Assembly (NCBI GenBank): GCA_029268145.1
Contig: JAJUHA010000001.1
Span: 124,001 to 188,000, forward strand
Source of the DNA: Sphingomonadaceae bacterium
Lineage (GTDB): Bacteria; Pseudomonadota; Alphaproteobacteria; Sphingomonadales; Sphingomonadaceae
DNA length: 64,000 nt
Direction: 5' to 3'
Made by a program: the position numbers and the translations under genes. The first letter of the stretch is position 1. Every line of letters begins with the position of its first letter. Shown here in pieces: positions 56,610-64,000 of the stretch. A model generated the notes under the pieces. It was not told the DNA's origin and ran no database searches. It saw only the letters and a program-made list of their open reading frames with translations.

Positions 56610-56813
56610 TCAGCGCTTGCCGCGCCAGGCGAAGAGCAGGGCAAGAAGCGCACCGGAGCCGAGGCCGATCACCGCACCCGCCGACGGCTCCCCGAGCGCG
56701 AGCCCGCCTGCGACCCCGACGACGAGGCCGAGGGGCAGAAGGATCCCGAACCCCCGCTCCGCCATGCCGCGCTCCGCCCTGCCGCGCTCCGCCCTGCCGC
56801 GCTCCACTGTCAC
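56610..56813 (-). CDS. Small hypothetical membrane protein (GTG start)
   Basis: Two hydrophobic segments FGILLPLGLVVGVAGGLAL and AVIGLGSGALLALLFAW; the longer ORF start falls inside the tRNA and was trimmed. Confidence 0.55.
   Translation of the reverse strand: MTVERGRAERGRAERGMAERGFGILLPLGLVVGVAGGLALGEPSAGAVIGLGSGALLALLFAWRGKR
56755..56805. repeat. 15-bp tandem repeat (CGCTCCGCCCTGCCG, about 3.4 copies)
   Basis: Direct reading; encodes ERGRAERGRAERGMAERG on the minus strand. Confidence 0.9.
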
Positions 56814-56840
56814 CCGGCCGGACCCGGCGATCCCGGCGGC

Positions 56841-56918
56841 TGGGGCGATCGACGGGACTCGAACCCGCAACCCCTGGTACCACAAACCAGTGCTCTGACC
56901 GGTTGAGCTACGATCGCC
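56841..56918 (-). tRNA. tRNA-His (GTG) with encoded G-1 and CCA
   Basis: CTGGTTTGTGGTACCAG anticodon arm, GGGTTCGAGTCCC T-arm, acceptor GCGATCG/CGATCGC, G-1 opposite C73. Confidence 0.95.
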
Positions 56919-57010
56919 ACGGCCGGTTCGGCCTCAGGCCGAAGGCTTGCGCCCATGCGCCAGCGTCCCGGCGGCGTCAAGGATGGTCACGCCCGGAGGC
57001 GCCGGGCGCG

Positions 57011-58009
57011 TCAGAGGCGGACCAGCATCTTCCCCGTGTTGGCACCTGTGAACAGGCCGATGAAGGCCGAGGGCGCGGCCTCGATTCCGTCGACCACCGT
57101 CTCCTCCCAGCGCATGCGGCCCTCGGCGATCCAGCCGTGCATGTCGGCGCGGAAGCGGGGCTCGAGATGCTGGAACTGGGTGACGATGAACCCCTGCATC
57201 CTGAGCGACTTGCCGATCACCATGATGATGTTGCGCGGCCCCGGCGGAAGATCGGTCGCGTTGTAGCTCGCGATCATGCCGCACTCGACCAGCCGGGCGA
57301 AGGGATTGGCGAGCTCGATCGCGACTTCCAGATGCTCGCCGCCGACATTGTCGAAATAGATGTCGATGCCGCGCGGTGCCGCCGCGCGCACCGCATCAAG
57401 GAGGTTCCCGCAGGTCCGGTAGTTGATCGCGGCGTCGATGCCGGCATCGCGCAGCCACTGGCACTTGGCGTCGCTTCCGGCCGTTGCCACCACGTGGCAG
57501 CCCCGGATCTTGCCGATCTGGGCCACGACCGAGCCCACCGCCCCCGCGCCGCCCGAGACGAACAGGGTCTCGCCGGCCTTCGGCTGGCCGATCTCGAGAA
57601 GGCCGCTCCACGCCGTGAGTCCCGGCATCCCGAGGACGCCGAGGAAGGCCTGGGGCGGCGTGCCCTCGGGAATGGCGAGCCTGGTGAGCGTTGCCGCCGG
57701 CATCACGAAGGCCTCCCGCCACCCCCACATCGACAGCACCCAGTCCCCGGGGGCGAAGCCGGGGTCGCCGCTCTCGACGACCTGGCCGACGGCCCCGCCC
57801 TCGAGCGCCTTGCCGAGCGCGAAGGGCGGCACATAGCTCTTCCGGTCCACCATCCGGCCGCGCATGTAGGGATCGACCGACATGAACCGGTTGCGGACCA
57901 GCACGTCGCCCGGCCCGGGGGCGCCGAGCGTGACGGTCGCAACTTCGAAGTCCGCTGCCTGCGGCAGCCCCACCGGCCGGCTCTTCAGCCGGATTTCGCG
58001 CGCATCCAT
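57011..58009 (-). CDS. NADP-dependent oxidoreductase (MDR family, YncB/leukotriene-reductase-like)
   Basis: NRFMSVDPYMRGRM, GETLFVSGGAGAVGSVVAQIGKIRG, YFDNVGGEHLE. Confidence 0.92.
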   Translation of the reverse strand: MDAREIRLKSRPVGLPQAADFEVATVTLGAPGPGDVLVRNRFMSVDPYMRGRMVDRKSYVPPFALGKALEGGAVGQVVESGDPGFAPGDWVLSMWGWREAFVMPAATLTRLAIPEGTPPQAFLGVLGMPGLTAWSGLLEIGQPKAGETLFVSGGAGAVGSVVAQIGKIRGCHVVATAGSDAKCQWLRDAGIDAAINYRTCGNLLDAVRAAAPRGIDIYFDNVGGEHLEVAIELANPFARLVECGMIASYNATDLPPGPRNIIMVIGKSLRMQGFIVTQFQHLEPRFRADMHGWIAEGRMRWEETVVDGIEAAPSAFIGLFTGANTGKMLVRL

Positions 58010-58125
58010 GGGCGGTCCTCCTCGGGCCCCGCATTGGCCGGCGGGCGCTGGCGAGGCAAGCCCCGGAGCTGCGGCCGCCCTGCGCCGGGCACCGCTTCGC
58101 AGCCCCGGCCGCTGCGGCCGCAGCT

Positions 58126-59082
58126 TCAGTGGCCTGGCGCCTCGCGGCCGAAGAGGCGCCGTGCCGCCGTCACCCCGAGGGCGATGACTGCTCCGAGTGC
58201 CACACCGAAGAGGCCGGCGAGGGCCGCGTTGGCGGTCCATTCGACCGCGCCGGCCGCAGCCGGCAGCATCGCGCCAGCGGCATGGGCCCAGTCGTGGAAG
58301 GCGTGCGGAATGCCGGCGAGCGGCCCGAAGCCCTCGAGCCCGTGGACGACGATCCCGCCACCGACCCAGGCCATGGCCGCGATCCCCAGGGCCGAGAGGA
58401 AGGCGAGCACCGCCGGCATGCCGCGGACCAGCAGACGCCCCACCGCCTGCCCGGCGGGATGGCCCGTCGCCGCCAGCCGAAGCCCGGCATCGTCCATCTT
58501 CACGAGGAGCGCGACGAAGCCATAGACACCTGCCGTGACCGCGACGCTCACCACGCCGAGGGCGGCCGCCTTCATCGCCAGCGAGTAGCGGCCGAGCTCG
58601 CCGAGTGCGATCGCGAGGATTTCGGCCGAAAGGATGAGATCGGTGCGGATCGCGCCGGAGACCATGCGCTGCTCGTGGTCGGCGCTCGCCAGCGTCTCCA
58701 CCGGATCGTCGGCATGGTCGGCGTGCAGGCCGAGCTTCTCGGCGAGCTTCTCCGCCGCCTCGAAGCAGAGGAAGGCGCCGCCCACCATCAGCAGCGGGGT
58801 CAGCGCCTGCGGCAGGAAGGCGGCAAGCAGCAGGAACCCCGGCATCAGGATGAGGAGCTTGTTGCGCAGCGAGCCCCGGGCGATCCGCCAGATGAGCGGG
58901 AGTTCGCGATCCGGCGTGAAGCCGGTGACGTAGCGAGGCGTGACGGCGGCGTCGTCGATCACCACGCCGGCGGCCTTGGTCGTGGCCCTGGCGGATGCGG
59001 CGGCCACGTCGTCGACCGAGGCGGCCGCGAGCTTGGCGATGACTGCGACATCGTCGAGCAGCGCGAAGAGACCGGACGCCAT
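58126..59082 (-). CDS. DUF808 (YedI-type) inner membrane protein
   Basis: [52 protein letters not shown]. Confidence 0.92.
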   Translation of the reverse strand: MASGLFALLDDVAVIAKLAAASVDDVAAASARATTKAAGVVIDDAAVTPRYVTGFTPDRELPLIWRIARGSLRNKLLILMPGFLLLAAFLPQALTPLLMVGGAFLCFEAAEKLAEKLGLHADHADDPVETLASADHEQRMVSGAIRTDLILSAEILAIALGELGRYSLAMKAAALGVVSVAVTAGVYGFVALLVKMDDAGLRLAATGHPAGQAVGRLLVRGMPAVLAFLSALGIAAMAWVGGGIVVHGLEGFGPLAGIPHAFHDWAHAAGAMLPAAAGAVEWTANAALAGLFGVALGAVIALGVTAARRLFGREAPGH

Positions 59083-59546
59083 CAGCCCTCCTGCCCGGCG
59101 AGAAGCCGGTCCATCGCCGCATTGGCGAGCGCGTCGGCCCGCTCGTTGGCCGGGTGGCCGGCGTGGCCCCTCACCCACAGCCAGCGCGGCCGGTGCGGCG
59201 CTGCGGCTTCGGCCAGCGCCTGCCACAGGTCGACATTGGCGACGGGCTTGCCGTCGGCGGTGCGCCAGCCCCTGCGGATCCAGCCGGAGAGCCACTTCGT
59301 CATCCCGTCGACGAGATAGCGGCTGTCGGTCTCGATCGTCACCTGCGCCGGCCGGCTGAGCGCCCGCAGCGCCTCGAGCGCCGCCGTCAGCTCCATGCGG
59401 TTGTTGGTGGTGGCGGCCGCGTGCCCGGAAAGGATCTTCTCCGCGTTTCCGCAGCGCAGGATCGCCGCCCAGCCGCCCGGCCCCGGGTTGCCGCGGCAGG
59501 CCCCGTCGGTCGCGATGAGGACATGCGGCAGGGCCGGCTCAGCCAT
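59082..59546 (-). CDS. rnhA: Ribonuclease HI
   Basis: [56 protein letters not shown]. Confidence 0.96.
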   Translation of the reverse strand: MAEPALPHVLIATDGACRGNPGPGGWAAILRCGNAEKILSGHAAATTNNRMELTAALEALRALSRPAQVTIETDSRYLVDGMTKWLSGWIRRGWRTADGKPVANVDLWQALAEAAAPHRPRWLWVRGHAGHPANERADALANAAMDRLLAGQEG

Positions 59547-60480
59547 GCGCGCGCACATGGCGCAAACGCCGGGCGAAGGCGAGCGGATCCTTGCGCTGGA
59601 CCAGCGCGCCGGCGTCGCCTTCGAACAGGTCGAGCGCGCGCGTGAGGAGGAAGCGCAGGCACGCCAGCTCCGACAGCAGGGGAAGCGCGGCCTCCTCCTC
59701 CGCGGCGAGCGGGCGAACGGCCCGGTAGCCGGCCCTGAGCGCGGCGTCCCGCTCGGGAAGGAAGCGCGCGCCGTCGGCCGTGAAGCTCCAGGCCATGCGC
59801 AGGACCGCCAGATCATAGGCGAAGAGGTCAAAAGCCGCGAAATAGAAGTCGATGAGGCCCGAGATCCTCTCGCCGAGGAAGAGGACATTGTCGGGAAACA
59901 GGTCGGCGTGGATGATGCCGCGCGGCAGGCCCCCGGGCCAGCCGGCGTCGAGCCGGTCGAGCGACGACGCGACCAGCGCAGCAAGGCCCGGCTCCAGCGT
60001 GTCGAGCCGGCTCCCGAGCGTTGCCGCGGCCTGGTGCGCGAAGACGAGGCCGAGGCCGTTGGCGCGCGTCGGCGGATAGCCGGCGCCGGCGAGGTGCAGC
60101 CGCGCCAGCGCTTCGCCCGCGGCCCGGCACTGGCCGACCGTCGGCTCGCTCACCGAGACGCCGGGCAGCCAGGCGATGAGCGCGGCATCGCGCCCGCACA
60201 GACGCTGCAGCACCCGCCCCGAGAGGTCCGGGAGGGGGCGCGGCACCGGCAGGCCGGCCTCGGCCAGATGGGTCATCAGCCCGAGGAACCAGGGCAGCTC
60301 CGCGGCCGCGATCCTCCGCTCGTAGAGGGTCAGGATGAAGCGGCCGCCGGAGGTCTCGACGAGATAGTTGGAGTTGGAGACGCCCTCGGCGATGCCCTTG
60401 GCCATGACGAGGCTGCCGACGCCATAGCCGGCCAGGAACCGCTCCAGCGTGTCGGCCGGAACCTCGGTGTAGACCGCCAT
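59539..60480 (-). CDS. thrB: Homoserine kinase (ThrB2/APH fold)
   Basis: [52 protein letters not shown]. Confidence 0.92.
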   Translation of the reverse strand: MAVYTEVPADTLERFLAGYGVGSLVMAKGIAEGVSNSNYLVETSGGRFILTLYERRIAAAELPWFLGLMTHLAEAGLPVPRPLPDLSGRVLQRLCGRDAALIAWLPGVSVSEPTVGQCRAAGEALARLHLAGAGYPPTRANGLGLVFAHQAAATLGSRLDTLEPGLAALVASSLDRLDAGWPGGLPRGIIHADLFPDNVLFLGERISGLIDFYFAAFDLFAYDLAVLRMAWSFTADGARFLPERDAALRAGYRAVRPLAAEEEAALPLLSELACLRFLLTRALDLFEGDAGALVQRKDPLAFARRLRHVRAHG

Positions 60481-60503
60481 GGGCCGGCCCGCGGTGGCGT
60501 GGC

Positions 60504-61439
60504 TCAGGCGGCCAGTTCGCGCGGGAGCTTGAAGGTGACTTCCTCGACCGCGGTGGTGACTTCCTGGATGGTGAGCTCGAAGCGCTGGCGCAGGGCATCG
60601 AGCACTTCCTGGACCAGGATCTCGGGCGCGGAGGCCCCCGCCGTCAGCCCGACCGTCTGCACGCCGTCGAACCAGCTCCAGTCGATTGCGGCCGCCGTCT
60701 GGATCAGGTGGGCACGCGCGCCTTCACGCTCGGCCACCTCGCGCAGCCGCTGCGAGTTGGAACTGTACTCGGCGCCGATCACCAGCATGAGGTCGCAATC
60801 GGCCGCGATCGCCTTGACCGCCGCCTGGCGGTTGGAGGTGGCGTAGCAGATGTCCTCGCCGCGCGGCCCGACGATGTCGGGGAAGCGGCGGCGGAGCACC
60901 GCGACGATCTCGGCCGTGTCATCGACCGAAAGCGTGGTCTGGGTGAGGAACCCGAGGTTCGACGGATCGGCCGGCGCCACCGTCTCGGCGTCCTCGACCG
61001 TCTCGACCAGCGACATCACCCCTTCCGGGACCTGGCCGAAGGTGCCGATCACCTCGGGGTGGCCGGCATGGCCGACGAAGAGGATGTGCCGCCCGGCCTG
61101 GACCATCCGCTCGGCCTGGCGGTGGACCTTGGAGACCAGCGGGCAGGTGGCATCGAGCCAGCCGAGACCGCGCTCGGTCGCCCGCGCCGGGATCGTCTTG
61201 GGCACGCCATGGGCCGAGAAGATGACGGTGGCGCCATCGGGCACCTCGTCGAGCTCCTTGACGAAGATGGCGCCCTTGGCCCTCAGGCTGTCGACGACAT
61301 GCTTGTTGTGCACGATCTCGTGGCGCACATAGACCGGCACGCCATAGCGCTCGAGCGCCAGCTCGACGATATGGATCGCGCGGTCGACCCCGGCGCAGAA
61401 GCCGCGCGGTGCCGCGACAAGGACTTTGAGACTGGCCAT
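60504..61439 (-). CDS. ispH: 4-hydroxy-3-methylbut-2-enyl diphosphate reductase
   Basis: [46 protein letters not shown]. Confidence 0.97.
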   Translation of the reverse strand: MASLKVLVAAPRGFCAGVDRAIHIVELALERYGVPVYVRHEIVHNKHVVDSLRAKGAIFVKELDEVPDGATVIFSAHGVPKTIPARATERGLGWLDATCPLVSKVHRQAERMVQAGRHILFVGHAGHPEVIGTFGQVPEGVMSLVETVEDAETVAPADPSNLGFLTQTTLSVDDTAEIVAVLRRRFPDIVGPRGEDICYATSNRQAAVKAIAADCDLMLVIGAEYSSNSQRLREVAEREGARAHLIQTAAAIDWSWFDGVQTVGLTAGASAPEILVQEVLDALRQRFELTIQEVTTAVEEVTFKLPRELAA

Positions 61440-61518
61440 GCGGCTGCCATAGACCATCCGGCCGCGAAAACAAGGATGCGGAAGGTCCGGTTTCCGGCCG
61501 GGCCCTTCCGGATGGCCG

Positions 61519-62154
61519 ATGATCGGGAGACCTGACGTGCGCCCTGCCCTCCTCCTGCTGCTTGCGCTGGCGGCCTGCCAGCAGAACCCGCTCAAGGTCA
61601 CGCGCTCACCCTGCCCCGCGGTCGCCATCCCCAACCATGTCGGGCAGCTGACCCGCTTCAACCCGCCCGAGAGCCGCGATGCCGACGCGATCGACTTCGT
61701 CGCCCAGATCGTCAACGTCTCGGCCACCTGCACCCCTGCCGAGGCGATCGTCGCGTCCGAGATCCGCTACGAGGTGACCGCGGTCAGGCGGGCGCCTGCG
61801 GGCGGCGCGCTCCCGGCGCGCGAGGTGGACCTGCCGCTGTTCGTCAGCCTGGTGCAGGGCGGCAATGTGCTCGTCGCCAAGCAGCTGACCGCCGTCCGCG
61901 TCAGCTTCCCGGAAGGCTCGATCCGCGGCCGGGGCAGCGGCGGTGCGCGCAGCGAGCTTGCCCGCGCGGTGGTGACTCCGCCGCCGGACGTCGTCGCGCG
62001 CCTGACCCGCGAGCGCAAGCCGACCGACCCGGATGCCCTCATCGACCCGATGTCGGACCCGGTGGTGCGCGCGGCCATCAGGGCCACGAGCTTCGAAGTC
62101 CTTCTCGGCTTCCAGCTCGACGACGCGAGCCTCGCCTACAACGTCGCCCGCTGA
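61519..62154 (+). CDS. Hypothetical lipoprotein
   Basis: [12 protein letters not shown] lipobox; divergent from ispH; start codon uncertain. Confidence 0.78.
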   Translation: MIGRPDVRPALLLLLALAACQQNPLKVTRSPCPAVAIPNHVGQLTRFNPPESRDADAIDFVAQIVNVSATCTPAEAIVASEIRYEVTAVRRAPAGGALPAREVDLPLFVSLVQGGNVLVAKQLTAVRVSFPEGSIRGRGSGGARSELARAVVTPPPDVVARLTRERKPTDPDALIDPMSDPVVRAAIRATSFEVLLGFQLDDASLAYNVAR

Positions 62155-62245
62155 GGCAGGGCGCGCCGCCGGCGGGCGGCAGTCGTTGTGCCGAGGCCGG
62201 GAAAGGGCTATGCGCCAAGGCTTCCTCACGCACGGGAAACCTGCC

Positions 62246-63028
62246 ATGTCGCGCCGCCGCCAGATCTACGAGGGCAAGGCCAAGATCCTCTACGAGGGTC
62301 CGGAGCCGGGCACCATCATCCAGTATTTCAAGGATGACGCGACCGCCTTCAACGCCCAGAAGAAGGGCACCATCTCGGGCAAGGGTGTCCTCAACAACCG
62401 GATTTCCGAGCATCTCTTCACGCTTCTCGGCACCATCGGCGTGCCGCACCATTTCATCCGCCGGCTCAACATGCGCGAGCAGCTGGTGCGCCAGGTGGAA
62501 ATCATCCCGCTCGAGGTGGTGGTGCGCAATGTCGCGGCCGGCTCGCTCTCCAAGCGCCTCGGCATCGACGAGGGAACGCCCCTGCCGCGCACCATCCTCG
62601 AATATTATCTGAAGGATGACGCGCTCGGCGACCCGATGGTGACCGAGGAGCACATCGCCTGCTTCGGCTGGGCCGGCCAGGACGAGCTCGCCGACATGCA
62701 GGACATGGCGATCCGCATCAACGACTTCCTCGCCGGCCTGTTCGCCGGGATCGGCATCCGCCTCGTCGACTTCAAGCTCGAGTTCGGCCGGCTGTGGGAG
62801 GACGACTATTCCCGCGTCATCCTCGCCGACGAGATCAGCCCCGATGGCTGCCGGCTGTGGGACATGAAGACCAACGAGAAGATGGACAAGGACCGGTTCC
62901 GCCGCGACCTCGGCGGCGAGGTGGAGGCGTATCAGGAGGTCGCCCGCCGGCTCGGCCTGCTGCCCGAGGGGCAGGAAACCGCGGTCCTCGACCTCGGCGA
63001 GGCGCGCAAGGCCCGCGAACAGCGCTGA
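62246..63028 (+). CDS. purC: Phosphoribosylaminoimidazole-succinocarboxamide synthase
   Basis: [52 protein letters not shown]. Confidence 0.97.
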   Translation: MSRRRQIYEGKAKILYEGPEPGTIIQYFKDDATAFNAQKKGTISGKGVLNNRISEHLFTLLGTIGVPHHFIRRLNMREQLVRQVEIIPLEVVVRNVAAGSLSKRLGIDEGTPLPRTILEYYLKDDALGDPMVTEEHIACFGWAGQDELADMQDMAIRINDFLAGLFAGIGIRLVDFKLEFGRLWEDDYSRVILADEISPDGCRLWDMKTNEKMDKDRFRRDLGGEVEAYQEVARRLGLLPEGQETAVLDLGEARKAREQR

Positions 63029-63030
63029 GC

Positions 63031-63951
63031 ATGGCTGCCCGCGCCGGCCGTTCCGCCTGGGCGCTCCTCGCCCTGGTCCTTGCCGCGTCACCGGCCGGAT
63101 CGCAGCTTCCGGCGCCGGCATTGCCGCAGCCCATGACGGTCCGCAGCCTCGCCGCGCTCCCCCAGCCGGAGCCCGCCGAGACGATCCGCTATGGCGAGGC
63201 GGAGTCGCAGGTCGTCGAGCTCTTCCTGCCGCGCCAGCGCCCCGAGGGCCTGCTGCCGGCGGTGGTTCTGGTGCACGGCGGCTGCTGGCAGGCGAAGGTG
63301 GCCGGGCGCGAGCTGGTCCGGCCCGCCGCCGGGGCGCTGGCGCAGAAGGGCTTCGCGGTCTGGTCGATCGGCTATCGCCGGGTCGACGAGGAGGGGGGCG
63401 GCTTTCCCGGCACCTACGCCGATGTCGCTTCTGCCATCGACCTCCTCGCCGCGCAGGCCGCCGACCGGGGCATCGACTCCGGCCGGGTCGCCTTCCTCGG
63501 CCATTCGGCCGGCGCGCATCTCGCGCTCTGGGCGGCTGCACGCCACCGCCTGCCGAAGGAGAGCCCGCTCGCGGCGGCCTCCCCGCTCCGGCCGAAGGGC
63601 GTGGTCGCGGTCGGCGGCCTGGTCGACCTCGAGGGCGAGGCCGCGCTCATCCGCGACGTCTGCGGCGTGGACCCGGCCGAATCGCTCGCCAACCGGGACG
63701 CGGAGAAGCCCTTCGCCGAGACCTCCCCGGTCGGCCTGCTGCCCACCGGCGTCCCGGTCACCCTGGTCCATGGCATCTACGACGGCGTGGCCTATCCGGC
63801 GCTCGGGCTCGCCCATGCCCAGCGCGCCCGGCGCGCCGGCGACAGGGCCGAGATCTTCGTCGTGCCCAATTCCGGCCATTTCGAAGGGATCGCGCCGGGC
63901 ACGCGCGCCTTCGACATCGTCGCTGCCGCACTCGAGGGCTTCACCCGCTAG
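63031..63951 (+). CDS. Alpha/beta hydrolase, BD-FAE/esterase-like, exported
   Basis: Signal peptide; VVLVHGGCWQ oxyanion motif, GHSAGAHLALWA nucleophile elbow. Confidence 0.87.
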   Translation: MAARAGRSAWALLALVLAASPAGSQLPAPALPQPMTVRSLAALPQPEPAETIRYGEAESQVVELFLPRQRPEGLLPAVVLVHGGCWQAKVAGRELVRPAAGALAQKGFAVWSIGYRRVDEEGGGFPGTYADVASAIDLLAAQAADRGIDSGRVAFLGHSAGAHLALWAAARHRLPKESPLAAASPLRPKGVVAVGGLVDLEGEAALIRDVCGVDPAESLANRDAEKPFAETSPVGLLPTGVPVTLVHGIYDGVAYPALGLAHAQRARRAGDRAEIFVVPNSGHFEGIAPGTRAFDIVAAALEGFTR

Positions 63952-63983
63952 CCAGCCGTGCGCTGCTCGCCTAAGCAGGCCCC

Positions 63984-64000
63984 ATGAAGGCCCGTGTCAC
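63984..64000 (+). CDS. Start of next gene, possibly purS (only 5 complete codons visible)
   Basis: ATGAAGGCCCGTGTCAC encodes MKARV(T); purS commonly follows purC in related genomes. Confidence 0.3.

Noticed and set aside
56814-56885. Upstream start of ORF 56610..56885 (MWYQGLRVRVPS...)
   Set aside because: This part is translated from the tRNA-His gene; the CDS was trimmed to an internal GTG.
56841-56918. tRNA-His as an integration site for a mobile element
   Set aside because: No integrase, direct repeat of the tRNA 3' end, or mobile genes nearby; the tRNA is intact.

Overview
The window is a gene-dense, high-GC bacterial chromosome segment. Gene content and order suggest an alphaproteobacterium, most likely Sphingomonadales-like: PEPxxWA-CTERM proteins, a ChvG/ChvI-HprK-RapZ-EIIA-HPr cluster facing pckA, lipoyl-fused PdhB, and ispH-thrB-rnhA. 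I support about 65 protein-coding genes, a tRNA-Cys(GCA) and a tRNA-His(GTG). I see no rRNA, CRISPR array, transposase, integrase or prophage module. Most genes are housekeeping: metXW, hisC-tyrC, recX, ubiA, pmbA, degP-hflC-hflK, mrp, lspA-ileS, bfr, the PTS-Ntr and ChvGI genes, pckA, the PDH operon, eno, pcm, a tolC-type gene, valS, an RND efflux pair, ispH-thrB-rnhA and purC. No clear new multi-gene defence or metabolic system is visible. The best second-look items are: a NYN/LabA-like putative RNase gene embedded in the PDH operon; a 6-phosphogluconolactonase-like protein that seems to lack the family's active-site motifs; a 9-bp-arm palindrome upstream of an RND pump with no adjacent regulator; convergent gene pairs that share a CTAG as both stop codons; a type Vd-like patatin next to a stand-alone fatty acyl-AMP ligase; and a small HTH-like/unknown gene pair divergent from an S24 repressor-like gene. 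CDS starts were refined by eye from the supplied ORFs and are approximate. Product names come from recognising motifs and family-typical sequence, not from database searches.
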